DNA of 64,000 nucleotides. Source: Symbiodinium microadriaticum. Taxonomy: Eukaryota; Sar; Dinophyceae; Suessiales; Symbiodiniaceae. Of the stretch, positions 31,877-43,918 are shown in pieces. The notes beneath the pieces are model-generated. The model made no database searches and was not told the DNA's origin. It was given only the letters and a program-made list of their open reading frames with translations. Each line of letters begins with the position of its first letter. The first letter of the stretch is position 1. The stretch covers positions 248,126 to 312,125 of the forward strand of contig LSRX01000177.1 of assembly GCA_001939145.1 (NCBI GenBank). Direction: 5' to 3'. The translations under genes and the position numbers were made by a program.

Positions 31877-32744
31877 CAAAGTCCTTGAAATATGCGGCAT
31901 CAGTGGTTTTGAAGTAAAATATATGGAATCGGGCTGATAGTGGTTTTGGTACTCATCAAAATAACGACATATAAGCCGTCTCATGTAAGACTTCTTGGTT
32001 AGATGCCACCGGAAACTGACCCACCATATCCCAAAAACTGCATTACCGTTGCCTGTACATCCCCAAATTCCTTTGCCTCGAGCCTTCGGAGCCCTACCCC
32101 AGATGCGTACCCCCCCTAATCCCAAACCACATCTTGGCTGCAGGACTCTGGCCGGTGTAGAAGTGCAAGGTTTAAGATTATATATATGGTTTAGGGGGCT
32201 GAGGCAAGTTAGGGGTTTAAGGCTCGAGTTTAGGGTTTAGGGGTTTAGGGGTTTAGGAAACAGCCGACGGATTTTGTTTCCAGCCATTGCACGAATCAGC
32301 GCAGCTAGAAGCAGCTGTTCAATAGGCACATAGGCCTGGAGTGGGGCATGGAGATCTAAGTTATAACCCTGATTAGGGATTTAGGGCTTAAAGACCCTAG
32401 CGCTTATAAGGCATAACCCTGTACCCGCCATACCCCGCTACGCCCGGCGGCCGCCACAGCTACTCAGCTGTCCATTGCGCAGCTTGGCTGGGACATTCTT
32501 GTACCTGGGCAAATAAGAGAGGGCTTTCAGGGTTTGAGGGAGGTCGTCAAACCTCGATTTGAAGCCGGGAAGCCCCAAGTACCATTTTTGGAGCAGCGTT
32601 TTCTCCAAACCTTGGCGGGCGGGCTTCTGAACCATTGCTTTGAAGCTACTGTGCCCAGCTTCCTCAAAAAAGTTTCCGAATATAAACCAAGACACCATCC
32701 TGTTGGCACTTTTGTGCTAGACCTCGGAGAAAGAACTATTGACA

Positions 32745-32968
32745 TCACAACTTGGCTTGCATGCTTTTATGGGACATCATGCATAACTTCGCTGAGATTC
32801 GTTTGCCATATTTCATGGCAGCTTCGTCACGGAAGCAATGGTAATACTTGCAGGAGTATCGCTGCTCCAGCATGTCCAAACCCAGGTGATGCATCACGTG
32901 ATGCTTTGGCCGTATCTGCCAGGCCATCCTCGGATGAAGTACAACAAAAAATTGCTTTAGCTCCAAAA
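32745..32968 (-). CDS. Gene 1, last exon (PKHH motif and stop)
   Basis: The acceptor is TGTGTGAG before TTTTGGAG. It joins the preceding exon (33099-33016, donor GTGAGT) in phase and ends at TGA. Residues include WQIRPKHHVMHHL, YYHCFRDEAAMKYGKR and SHKSMQ. His-His and Asp-Glu pairs look conserved in type. Confidence 0.75.
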
Positions 32969-35900
32969 CTCACACAACGACTTCGATGCATACATATTTA
33001 AGATCGGGCACTCACCAGCATCAGCTGCCTGCTTGGCCAGCTTCGAGTAGGCTTGCAAGTGAAGCAGGCAAACATCCAGCAAGCCTTGGGCTTCCTTGGC
33101 TCAGGAACTGCATTTTCAATATGTATATATACATATATATGGAAAACTTAAAGTCAGAAAAACTGGACAGAGCATCCATGCCGCACTATGGTTAACGTCC
33201 AGCATCATTTCGCGACGGATAGCGCTTCGATGCTTCGAGTCTGCAGTAGAATGCATGAAGGGCCCAGCAAGCCTGGGCTCCCAGTATGAGCCGCTCCGTC
33301 CGGTGATGCTCTGCCGCAGCAGCCATCTCGCTTGCAAGCCACGAAGTGATTATCCGGCTATTAAATGCCTTGGATGCTTTTTAGGATATCCAGATTCAAT
33401 TGAAACCAAGGCTTCAAATCTGGGATATTGACAAGACCTTATGCTTGGGATTTTGGGCAAAGCTTAGAGGGTCGTGGTTTCGAGTTGAGGAGGTATGAGG
33501 TTGGGTCAAGGGAGTTTTGTTTTCGGAGCTAGACTTTCCCAATTTTCCGTGCTTGTGAGTGATAACTAACTCGGTTGTTGGTTTGGGTTTCCGGATCATG
33601 ACATAAACTTGGCTTCGTTAGCACATATATATGTAGTATAAGTGAACCATGAGGTCGAGTAAGTACTGCTACACCTGTTGGGTGAATTTAAAATGAACAC
33701 ATGCTACAATATTCTGATCTAGGATCTTTGCTCCGAAAGGAGCAGCTCTCTTCGCCACTGTTGACAAACATCCACGATTTGAAAATCGGCTGTCCACATT
33801 TGATCTTGTGACGACTGCAGAAGTCCTTGAAGTTGCGAAATGCATTCCGGTAGCGGTCAGCCACTGTGCCGCCTGGAAACCAAGAAACCTTCATCAATTC
33901 ATAAAAGCACCCACCATTGTTGAATAAACCGGCTCCAAGCTGTATGGCGTGCATAGAACACCATCGTATCATGGAATAGTGAAAGCCTTTGATGTAGATG
34001 AGGCTGCAAACATTGCTTCCCAAGATCTCAGTTAAGAAAACCCTATGGGAGCGAATGGTGTGCGACCATGCCGGTTGAGGCGTGAACTCCAGCATGCTGC
34101 AAGCCGGGTTTGCCCTCGAAGCTTCACAGATATGGCAAACGTTGTTGGAGGTAAAGGCTGCCTTGACCAACCCCCATACTTGCTGGTGGTGTTTCCAATC
34201 CCCGCGGATTTCTGTCAGCCGGAATCGAATGTTCTGGCCGTGAGACTCGTACATCGGCTTTCCAGGGATGTAACGTCCACAGGGTGTTAGAGGGGTGTTG
34301 TCAAAAGACATCGTCGGATAGTTCCCCTGATACATCAGGTTGATGCTGTAGGCTACATAGGACCATATGGGCCCCCAGCTCTGCTCACCCAGTGATTTCT
34401 CCGTTCGCAGAACACATATGGGAAAGCGTGTGTCAAAGACTGTTCTGCTGTCCTCATACAAAGGAAAACCTGGACAAACAATTAAGGTTCAGATTAACAA
34501 CAAATTATTATATATTATCCAGGGCTTACAGGTTTAGGGATCCTCAGGGTTTAGGGCTTGAGGGTTTTAGGGCTTTAGGATGAGAAATAGCATAAAGTCA
34601 TCAAGTTCAGAGCCCACTACTAGGACAGGGAGCTCATGAAAAGAATGGTTATCTTCTCCTTTGACAGTGTGTACTCTGCTTCATCTGCATACAAGGATAC
34701 GGGTTGGAAGTGGTTCGACTCGGACAGCTCAGGATGCTCTGCTGCCGGCCCTTGCATCCAGGCGAAACCTTGGCGGCGATGATGTTCCCAGTACTCACGG
34801 CCTTTGGTCTGGTTGAAGTGAATGTAGCCATTGTGCAACAACCAGCTAGTCAAAAGGTGTGGAGGGACGATGCTCAAGTTCTCATGCTTGGATTCCATAC
34901 ACTTTTTGAGGTGCGGCTTCGATCGTACAGGGATAGACACAGTGTCCAAAGGAAGATCCTGGGCTTCGAATCATGATCGCAGAATGGGATAGGCACACAC
35001 ACACACACACTCCAAAGCAAAACTACTGTAAACTTTATATTGTTGTGGGTTGACCTCACTTGATTTGTGCAGCCATGCTATTTGATACCAGTGACTAGTG
35101 CAAGCAAGCAACCCAGTTGGATGCCGTTCGACCTTTCATGTCCCGCCACACATTGCCAGGCTGCTGGCCAGAATTGCCACACGTAGAGAGCTGCTGAACA
35201 GTACCAGGGGTTTGGCTGCCAAACTCCTGAGCAAGAAAGCTGTATTGGGGTTTAGAAGCTAATTGGGGCTTTATAACAGGTTTAGAACTTCTCGGTTTAT
35301 GGTCGTGCATAGCTAGGGCAGCTGGGGTATTATGGGTTTTGGCCTTTACCTTGTATTGCTATATAGGTTTAGGTTTGAGGGTATAGGTTTTCAGGGCTTG
35401 AGGGGCTTTGGCAGACTGAGTACGATTGAGCAGGCCATGGGGGGTTTTCAATCTAAAGTTCAGTTTCCAGGATAGACCGTGCATAGTTTCGATGAAGGGC
35501 TTGGGAAAACCATTGCACACATAAAACCCATAACACCTAGACCGTAATTATCGTGATAATTATAAGAACCAGGAAGCATCTATCTAATAATACATAAGTA
35601 TTTGTAATCTACCACTACCCGGCTTCGTTTCGAGCACCCAATACAATAATAGAAAGCCGCACAGTCTATCCTGAATCTTTGCACAAAACTAACCCCAAGC
35701 CTCTCACCCTAAATCCCAGAAGCCACAATCACCCCCATAGCCAAGCAGCGGACTCGATGGCTTTAGCGATGTCCTGAGCAGCCAAGGAACTGAATTCCTC
35801 GGCTCGATGCGCTGCTGACTGAACTGCGCTGCTCAAGCTGCTGCTGACTGCTGCAGGACCGGGACTTTTGCCTAGCGGCACCAGTGCCGACACCAGCAAG

Positions 35901-38900
35901 TAATCGGCGCTTGATTGCACCCGGCACACCTGCGGAGGGATCGTAGAAGCAGGCAGTGCACTGTATATTTGCAAGACATCAGAGAACCCCCTAATGGCAA
36001 GCCTGACTCTTTCCCGGTTTCGCAGACACACATGTGCTTAGTGCCGAGGCAGGTTCACATCCTAAGCTGCATGCCTGATTAAACTGCACGAGCACCTGGT
36101 GGCTTTGCTAGGGGAAACAACATGTTGTATTATGCTCTAGCTACAAATGAAATTTAGCACGACCTCCCAGGCCAACTAAGCAGTTCAGGCAGCAGCCGAT
36201 AATATCCCGCCACCCCTGGATGAAATCTCATCCGAGTGAGTGCAGCTTTTGCTCACTGCACACAAGAACCAAAAGCTGTGGTCGCAGCCACACACTTGAA
36301 ATCGGCCCTACTTCTTTGCAGCCTTTCCTTTGGCCTTGGGCTTGGGATTCTGCTCCGATGGCATGGCCTTTTTCACAGACCTCATTTTGCTATCGAATGC
36401 ATTGATAGCACTCGTCAGATCTGCCGTCGCGTTGAGCTTGGCGTCGTCGTTCAGGTCACCAGAGATGCACTCCTTCAAAGCAGCATAACTGGCCTTCAAG
36501 GTCTGGATCACCTGGTCCGAATCGGCCATCAGAGCATCCACGAATTGGTTTCCCCTCAGATATCAGTCACAATCAAGCACCAGCTCAAGTAGTATGGCCA
36601 CGGACATGACACAGGAATGACATGTCTGTAACATATGAATGGCGAGCTGCATCCCTGAGTTCTTCAGTTTCAGCTCCAAACCATCAGCTTCGGTAAGCTT
36701 CACGGTTGCGGCTTTCAAGCGGGTCCAAGCCTCCTGCACAACCGACTTCGGCTTGGGCTGCTTCTTTTCACCCTTGTTCGCGGGATTCGGCTTGTGATCA
36801 GGATCTTGGCCACTGCTGCGATCGCTCATGATGTGCTTCCTCGGCGTGCAGCAACAACATAAGGTTTAGGTGTTGTTTCGGGTCTGGAGTTGTGTCGGAG
36901 CCCATATAATTGATGTAATACCCAATTACCCTCTAAGGACTCATATTTTAAGGCTTTTGGGCCCCCAAAGACCCTATAATATAATTAGACTTTCGGGCTA
37001 TTTTGATGCTATCAGGGATAGATTCTCACAGCTGAAACCAGCAGCTCGGGGGATAAGCTGAAAATTGCTAGACCAGAATAATGATAACAACAATAATATA
37101 TAGGAATAACAATAGTAAGTAAATACATAAATCAATAAACAAATATTACTATATATATATATATAACTTAAAATTCTTATAAATATAATAACAAGAATAT
37201 ACTAACAATAGTCTTTTAAGACATCTAAACCCAATCTGAATTCTGAAGCCCGAAACTACAGCTAAGTTTATCAGAGGAACAAAGCCGAAGCCGCTGCAGA
37301 CCCCTCCAAGCCCACCTCTTGCTCCAAAGCGAACTCTGTCTCGCTCTCGGAGTCATTCGTTTCGGTTTTGGAATCGAAACACTTCAGAAGAATCCAGTCC
37401 TGAGGAGAGGTGAACAGGAGAACCCCACCAGCTCGAAGATTTTACATTGAGGGTTTAGGGTTTAGGGGCCGCATGTTTTGGGATAGGGTTGTTAATAAGG
37501 GTTTTGGGTGGCACAATGTAATAATTACAAACATATATTGATCAAGAGGGTCCGGGGCTAGGGATAGTGGCAGTATTTTCAAGTGGGTTGTTGTGGCACC
37601 CACAAAACCTTCTTACTTGGGTGTTGGCATCAAGCTCTCGGTGATCAGGCAAGTTAGTAGGCTTGTTTATCTATATATCTAATTATAATAGCAGGGTGGA
37701 GGGTATTGGGTCTAAGGAAGCTTTAGAAAGGCTCAAGTCCTCCTTGTCCTTCTGATCTGGGTGCTTCATGACCCATCTCCCGGTCATGTTGGGATCGGCC
37801 GCCTTTTTCTCCTCATAGATGTTCTTGCCCACAGCCTCCCCAAACCTCAGTTGTAAGTGGGATCAGTGTTATAAATTAGAATAAGGTTGCAGCCGAATAT
37901 AGCTTTGATCAAGATACTGCGCCTTCACATCTTCATACTTCCGCCATATGTACTTGCCGTGGCGAGTGCCCTTTTTTTTTGATCTCACATTGAGCATAAT
38001 GGCAGAATTCTGCCAGTTCCCCTCGGCACTCGCGAACTGCTCGAAGAGGTGTCGCATAATCTGAGTCCCACCTGAAGCACTGAAGCACTATCTCAAACCC
38101 GGCGGTCTTGCTCTATTTGGAGGATCGACTAAGCCCATATAAATGTAGCCCAGGCACGGCTCCTCCCGCTTGCATCAAACGCTTTCTCGGCGACCTCCGG
38201 CGGGCAACTGCTTGAACCTGAGCTGCAGCAACTAGGGTCTTCGGCATAAATTAATTATTATATTAGAATTGCATGTGGCGAACCTCCTAGTTCCTCTACT
38301 GATATACATCTGGGGGGCGCAAGGATCTGTAGAACTTCATGTAGTAGTTGTGGGCTTCGCGCTCATCATCTGTCATGTCTCGCTTCTTCTTCTTGGGTTT
38401 GCTATCGGGATCGGGCACAGCTGCGGTCTCTTCGGATTTCTCGGCCTGTGCCGTTGGGTCTGGTCCCCGAGGCTTTGCGGTCTCTTCGGATTTCTCGGCC
38501 TGTGCCGTTGGGTCTGGTCCCCGAGGGTTTGCGGTCTCTTCGGATTTCTCGGCCTGTGCCGTTGGGTCTGGTCCCCGAGGGTTTGCGGTCTCTTCGGATT
38601 TCTCGGCCTGTGCCGTTGGGTCTGGTCCCCGAGGGTTTGCGGTCTCTTCGGATTTCTCGGCCTGTGCCGTTGGGTCTGGTCCCCGAGGGTTTGCGGTCTC
38701 TTCGGATTTCTCGGCCTGTGCCCTTGGGTCTGGTCCCGGCGGCTTTGCGGTCTCTGCGGATTTCTCGGTCTGTGCCGTGGAGTCTGGTCCCGGCGGCTTT
38801 GCGGTCGTCTCGGATTTCTCGGCCTGTGCTGTCGAGGCTTCGCCCATTGCCTTCTGCAACGCCTCGATGTCGATGGTGCCTGGCCTCTTCAGCATCTCTT

Positions 38901-40904
38901 GGATCATGGAGCCGACAGCCTCCAGCTTCTCCTCCTTCTCGGTCTTGTTCGCGGCGGCCGTCGACGGTTCGGGCTTTGGGGTGGGTTTCGCCAAACACAC
39001 CACTTGATCCCCAGCAGCTGTTGCAGCGTCAACCATTCTTTCCAACTCCTGCTCTAGCTCGTCTGGGCCTGGGTTTGCAGCTGGGGCTGGCATTGACACC
39101 TCGACAGAGGTATCTGTCGAAGCCGACAGTCCACCGTTGGAATTCGTGAGCTCCACATGTGTCGTCACCTCTGCACGATGCTCCTTCTGTCCGGGCGAGG
39201 CAAGATTCACTTTGGCCGACGTTTGCACACTGGCCCGTGGTGGGCTCTCGGTTCCGGGCTTGGGCTTGGGCTTGGGCTGCATGCTCATCAGCAGGCACTC
39301 GCAGCTGCAGAAAGTAGTCGATCCCTTATCACAGCATGCACTGGGTTTAACTTCGACATGAGCAGCCTAAACTCAGCTACCCCTCGTTGCAATCCAGGGG
39401 TCTTTCTTGATCATCTCCATGGCATTGCATAGTTTGGAACATGTGTGGCATTTCTCCTGTGGATTCAGGGCTTCGGGCTCGGGATTTGTATGTACATATT
39501 ATTTACAAACCCCATAAGTATTTAAGGTTTTTAAAGCCTATAATAACAACAGTTATTTAACTTCAGTGGCCTCATAAACAAGCAGATTTTGCTCAAAGCA
39601 TATTGTCACTATGGACGACCCACACTACAGAGTCAGGCTTGTAATTATGTAATTTCCAGACTTAATTTATAGTTATATATATATAAGGTCTTATATAATT
39701 AGGGTGCATGGGTTTTCAGCCAACAGCACATCACCATCAGGTCTTCAATGGTTAACCTTGTATAGCAAGGAAAAACCCTAAACCCTAATATCCCTATAGA
39801 CCCTCTGAACCTTATTAGATGGGTCCCGGGCTTAAGCTCGTGCAAGGGGTTTTAGGGTTTCAGGGTTTTAGGGTTTAGGGTTCATAGATTAGGGTTTTTC
39901 GCACCAATCACGATCCCGGTCCTCTTGCGCGGGGCTCGGAGGCATCTCCAAAGACTCGCCGCAGGTAGGCATGTACTTGGAGATATTAGTTTAGTAGCTA
40001 CATGGCTACATATATAGGCACAGATCAGACACATCAGACTAAATTGCGCCTAGCTTCGGGAGCCAAGATGCAGCTCACCAAACTGCTCTGCAATTGTGCT
40101 TTGCGTGTCAGTATGACGGTAGCTGCTTGGGGTTTGGACTTCAAACGAAGGCATGCTGGGCAAGGTCTCTTCGGAAGGTCCCAGCCGGAGCCGCTTGTAA
40201 TCAGGAGACTTCAAAGGAGTGCTCATGGTGCTGCCGACAGACATGGGCACCTGGGGTGTTTCATGCATCTGATGCTTTTGAGGGGTCTCGTCGACGATAG
40301 ACATCTTCGAGGGTGTCTCGACAGGCTTCAGCTTGGCTGGTGTGTCCAGCGGCATGGGCTTCGGCTTGCACGGAGTCTGGACAGGCTGCTTGGAGGGTGT
40401 CTTGACAGTCTCGACAGACCTCTCTGAAAGTGTTCCACCAGGCTGCTTGGAGGGTGTCTCGACAGACTCCTGCGAAAGTGTTGGGACAGGCTGCTTGGAG
40501 GGTGTCTCGACAGACGTCTGGGAGAGTGTTCGGACAGGCTGCTTGGAGGGTGTGTGGACAGACGTCTGGGAGACTGTTCGGACAGGCTGCTTGGAGGGTG
40601 TGTCGACAGACACCTGGGAAGTCGTTCGAACCGGCTGCTTGCGGGGTGTGTCACAAGTCTTCCCACCAGGCTCGGAGGAGTTGTCAGCAAACATCTTGGG
40701 CGCCGGAGGTGGCATGGTTTCTTGAGGGCCCCGGGACTTGGAACGGGTTGGGGTGGCTACCTGCCGTGTGGAGGGCTCCTTGGGCACAGGCGTGGGCGAG
40801 GCAGAGGCCATGCGACCTCTTCTCGCTTGTGCCTTCTCCACCATTTCCTGCACACGTGCTGACACAGGGATCGGCTGCTCCGCCCCCCCTCCTCGTTTTC
40901 CCAT
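32745..40904 (-). CDS. Gene 1: multi-exon gene of a dinoflagellate-expanded family (PKHH motif), function unknown
   Basis: Exons were read from splice-like sites on the minus strand, 5' to 3': 40904-40079, about 39955-39906, about 39449-39385, 39304-38308, about 38220-38135, about 38070-37920, about 37847-37735, about 36840-36640, about 36557-36312, about 35940-35729, about 35246-35134, about 34950-34620, about 34473-33700, about 33332-33197, 33099-33016 and 32968-32745. The last three join in phase with GT donors and AG acceptors. The product starts with TP-rich repeats, then a CX2C exon (EKCHTCSKLC), an 18-residue repeat, a basic section, a domain with YADEAEYTLSKEKITI and RADWK-like GDWKHHQQVWGL, and a C-terminal part with WQIRPKHHVMHHL and YYHCFRDE. 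This layout resembles a family I recall as very abundant in Symbiodiniaceae. PKHH/DE motifs faintly recall transposase C-terminal regions; that link is a guess. Some middle joins were not resolved, so two adjacent genes cannot be excluded. Confidence 0.65.
33700..34473 (-). CDS. Gene 1, long exon with GDWK and CHIC motifs
   Basis: An open stretch of about 257 codons starting after AG near 34473. It holds FPICVLRTEKSLG, YVAYSINLMYQGNYPTMSF, IRGDWKHHQQVWGL, NNVCHICEAS and WCSMHAIQLGAGL. The CX2C pair and MH-LG order fit the family layout. The usual acid residue before the MH pair seems replaced here (WCSMH), which may point to loss of function. The donor near 33,700 is uncertain. Confidence 0.75.
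34620..34950 (-). CDS. Gene 1, exon with YADEAEYT motif
   Basis: Includes VPPHLLTSWLLHNGYIHF, YWEHHRRQGFAWM and PVSLYADEAEYTLSKEKI. It stays open to a TAG at about 34620; the join to the next exon needs a non-GT (perhaps GC) donor or another site and was not resolved. Confidence 0.7.
36312..36840 (-). CDS. Gene 1, two basic exons (about 36840-36640 and 36557-36312)
   Basis: The first carries SDRSSGQDPDHKPNPANK and a Lys/Ala-rich helix with LKAATVKLTEADGLELKLK. The second reads GNQFVDALMADSDQVIQTLK and ends in a Lys/Ala tail with a GTAGGG donor at 36311. An ATG exists at 36829 and could instead be the start of a separate gene. Confidence 0.6.
36929..36988. repeat. Family K repeat, copy 3
   Basis: CTCTAAGGACTCATATTTTA AGGCTTTTGGG, followed by CCCCCAAAGACCCTATAAT. 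It is near the start of a candidate gene 1 exon. Confidence 0.65.
37062..37230. other. A+T-rich intron-like stretch
   Basis: AATAA/ATAT-rich sequence inside gene 1 with no coding frame. Confidence 0.6.
38308..39304 (-). CDS. Gene 1, exon with eight 18-residue repeats
   Basis: The acceptor CTGCAG lies just upstream and the donor GTATAT follows PPD at 38308. Eight copies of the TAQAEKSEETANPRGPDP type (54-bp minisatellite, about 38422-38830) lie in a low-complexity acidic/proline region. A basic stretch KPKKKKRDMTDDEREAHNYY follows. The four central repeats are nearly identical at DNA level, which points to recent expansion. Confidence 0.75.
39460..39900. other. Intron-like stretch of gene 1 with a short telomere-like block
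   Basis: A+T-rich, with CCCTAAACCCTAA at about 39775 and TTTTAGGG units at 39845-39890. No exon seen. Confidence 0.55.
40079..40904 (-). CDS. Gene 1, first exon with TPSKQPV repeats
   Basis: ATG at 40904 (another, four codons upstream, at 40916). Five or so copies of a 16-residue unit of the type TPSKQPVRTLSQTSVE (48-bp repeat, about 40384-40660). The exon ends AEQFG before GTGAGC at 40078. The repeated Thr-Pro and Ser-Lys look like phosphorylation-type sites. Low-complexity and probably disordered. Confidence 0.7.
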
Positions 40905-41261
40905 GCTTCCACACAAACCTACAGCTAACAGCTAGGTACCGACTTGAGCACACTCATCACGAGGCACTTCACAACACACTTAAGTAGATCTACAAGGAAC
41001 AGTGCCGCTCACTTCTAAGGATTCATCACTTTATCCTGGCCGGCTGCACATCTCTGGCATCAGCTGACTTCAGCTCCCTGCTCAAATTGAGGTGTCGAAG
41101 CTGCTCCGGTGGGTTAGGGGCCTAGTGATCATGGGTTTAGGGGGCTAGGCACAAATTTAAGTTCGGGGTTTAGCATAAGATCTATAATTGTATAATTACA
41201 ATATAATATAATAAGTTATATTGGCTGCACTCCTTAACCAAGTCTAGTAAGTATAGCTTTA

Positions 41262-41276
41262 AATATATATATATAT

Positions 41277-41311
<35 letters not shown>

Positions 41312-41346
41312 TAGATAGATAGGTAGGTAGATAGATAGATAGATAT
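41262..41346. repeat. (ATAG)n microsatellite
   Basis: About twenty ATAG units with a few ATAGGTAG variants. Confidence 0.9.
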
Positions 41347-41550
41347 AAGACAAAGCCACGTAGCCCTCAATAGCCCTGGCGAGATTTCAAGCACTCGGTT
41401 TCTCTTTTTGGGGATGGGTTTTAGGCCCAAATTGGGGTGTCTAGGGTTCGGGTCTTGGGTTTGGGGCTTCAGCTTGCTGATTTGGGGGTCTCTGGGGTTT
41501 GGGGTTTGGGTTTTGGGGCTTAGGGAGAGCAAACCCGGGACCGGCTTGGA

Positions 41551-41672
41551 GGGAATATCGCGGTTTAACGCGGAATATCGCGGTTTAACGCGGAATATCG
41601 CGAGACCTTGTCTCAGAAGGTCTTTCGTCCTATTTCTAACGCAGAATATCGCGGTCTAACGGCGTCTATCGC
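41551..41672. repeat. 21-bp tandem repeat GGAATATCGCGGTTTAACGC
   Basis: GGAATATCGCGGTTTAACGC occurs twice in tandem, then GGAATATCGCG, then after a 40-bp gap CAGAATATCGCGGTCTAACG and TCTATCGCGG. It is CpG-dense compared with its surroundings, and palindromic CGCG sits in each unit. Confidence 0.8.
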
Positions 41673-42014
41673 GGGCTGTTTCTGCCTATGGCGACCGACA
41701 GGCTCATTTCGGAGCCTTGGCAAAAGGGCTGGGTCAAAAACCCTTGCTAGCTACAACAATTCGGGCTTTGCTCTGGGTCGTAATATTATGCTGGTCTGTC
41801 TTTGGGCACGAATCTCGGGTTTTAACTAGCTACAGTGATCGGATGGCAAGCAACTTCGGTTCCTGGAGCACAACACCACTGCACAAATGAATTGCACTGC
41901 TGTGCACAGGAACAATCGGTGGCTGGTTCCATGGGCATTACTCTCAGGTCTTGAAGTTCAGTAGGGCTTCTAGGGCTTGGGATGTCGTAGGCAGCAATTT
42001 ATATATAATATGAC

Positions 42015-42018
42015 ACTA

Positions 42019-42079
<61 letters not shown>

Positions 42080-42110
42080 GTACTACTACTTCTGGCTACT
42101 GCTGCTACTG
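42015..42110. repeat. (CTA)n then TGCTAC microsatellite
   Basis: About 25 CTA units, then CTGCTACTGCTAC. Confidence 0.9.
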
Positions 42111-43429
42111 CTACTGCTACTAGCAAGGCCCAGGCCCGGCCCACAAACTTCACCACCACAAGCAGCATCATGAACATCAGCTGTGTGAGGGCGGCAAGCA
42201 CCATGAGCATCAGGTTTGTCAAAGCAGGCATGGTCCTCGGGCCGAGCCCCAGAAAACTTGCCACCGCCACCCACACCACCACCACCACCACCACCACCAC
42301 CACCACAGCATGCTCAAAGACAAGTCGGGCCTCCCGTCCTGGTAGCCGCAACACCTGACAGATTGCCCGCAGGGCCCTCAGCAGTCCATTCCCCAGTGAG
42401 CACATTAGCGCACTGCCCCACTGTCATGTGCCGGCACTGGCACGTTGGCCTCAAGGAGGATCTGCTGCGGTCATACGCACTACTGCCCCACACCTGGCCA
42501 ACGGTGTGGAGGAGCGTTTTTGATGTGCCTGGCTCCTCTCGGTAGGGCTGACCCCTGCCACTCCACCCGCCCGGCCTGCCCCAGCCAGAGTCCCCAACCA
42601 ACCACTCGAATAGTCGTACAAGTAGTATAAAATCACAGCAACAGTAAAGATGCCCTTCAAGCCCAAACCTTCTGGAACCCAGCTCCGAGGTGTCGCTTTG
42701 GCATCAGCAACTTGCTCGAATTTTGGAGTGTCTGGTACTGCCAGTGCTTCAACATATATGATAATTCAGGTAATGGGTCTCGGGAGGATCATGAGTATAA
42801 ATCAAGACTTATTGCGTATATGTATGTATATAGGGTTTAGATTCAGATAAATGATTAAGGGATATAGTGCTTGCAGTCCAGAATCTGCAGCTCGCTTCGA
42901 AGCCTCTAAGCAGCTTCTATATAGCTAGCAGTCGCAGCGAAAGGTTGCGGGTCTTGGGCAATGTAAATTTGAGTTTTGGTGCTAATAATATATTTACATG
43001 ACAATTGCAATGATGTAATACAGGATTTCGTACCATCGGTCAGGATAATATAGGCAAGACATTGACCCGAGACCCGGCAGTTGCAACAGCTGGTCAGCGA
43101 AGACCTGCAAAGCCTGAGGGCCCCGATACTGCCACAGAATATATCCCAGAACTTGACATCAGCGACACCCAAAACACCCTGATCACTGTCCCGACATGCC
43201 TGAACTTCTTAGTCCTGCAAGCAAACCCCGATCCGAGAGAGAAAACAGAAAGCCCAAAAAAACAATTCAATTGTGCATATGTATACTATGCTAATGTTAT
43301 AACCAACAGCACAACAACCTGCCCTAAAGTCCTCAACCCGACACTGCTGTAATCCAAAATCAAATCAATTCCACAGGCCTGCTAGTATGTCAGGGAGGGA
43401 AACCGACGGCTCAAACTTTCAGTGTGAAT

Positions 43430-43547
43430 ACTTGGAGGTTCATGGGCAGTTATAAGTATACGTAGGGTTATAAAGTATCGGAGGGTAATAACCCATATGA
43501 GGGGTCTTATAGCTCCACTTAAAACAACTACCCATGAACCTCCAAGT
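43430..43547. repeat. Fold-back repeat, family F, complete copy
   Basis: ACTTGGAGGTTCATGGGCAG then TT pairs with AACTACCCATGAACCTCCAA then GT over about 22 bp with one or two mismatches. Inner GTTATAA and CTTATAG words extend it. The half copies are at 12905 and 13288. Confidence 0.85.
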
Positions 43548-43918
43548 GTTATTTAGAGTGTGTTATAGGTTCACGGATGACCTTGGTTTATAACATGTAG
43601 ACACTACAGCGGCACCCCTTCTAGCGGCTTCCAGGCACCTTTGGTGGCTTCGGACACAAGAAACTCTTGCAGCTCGCCGAGCTCAGCTTCAGTCCACTTG
43701 CCAGGGGAGTCCTAGGATACAGCCAAAAGGCAGGGATTTGTGGGGCATCAAGTAATTAAACTGCCTGAAAAACATATTGCGAACTGGCCTCTAACTGAGC
43801 ATTGAGTATGCCCTCGAGAGTCAGCCCAGGTGGCTGAGACACCTCGGATACAGTATATAGATGATCTTGTATCATACTCGCTATGATCTACATGCCCTCT
43901 GCAGTTTGCCCTTTGCTG

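Larger units (their letters stand above)
10107..32400. other. Gene-poor tract of telomere-like arrays and fold-back repeats
   Basis: I find no splice-consistent coding exon in this 22-kb stretch. It holds degenerate CCCTAAA/TTTAGGG arrays in both orientations, short palindromic repeats (listed one by one), a few microsatellites, and unique-looking filler such as 10110-10430, 11700-11860, 14150-14620, 20830-21560, 21600-22020 and 29000-29350, in which I see nothing definable. Open frames of 60-190 codons occur by chance. Confidence 0.6.
40917..43918. other. Spacer between genes 1 and 2
   Basis: No supportable gene. It contains (ATAG)n at 41262-41346, a 21-bp repeat at 41551-41672, (CTA)n at 42015-42110, (CAC)n at 42271-42306 and a complete family F fold-back at 43430-43547. 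The Ser-, Val- and Gly-rich open frames at 42016-42405 come from the trinucleotide repeats. Confidence 0.6.

Noticed and set aside
31664..32125. Minus-strand frame of 153 codons
   Set aside because: It overlaps the family M palindrome and shows no known motif; splice-consistent neighbours were not found, so it is left unannotated.
42016..42405. Val-rich and Ser-rich minus-strand frame
   Set aside because: Produced by (CTA)n and (CAC)n trinucleotide repeats.
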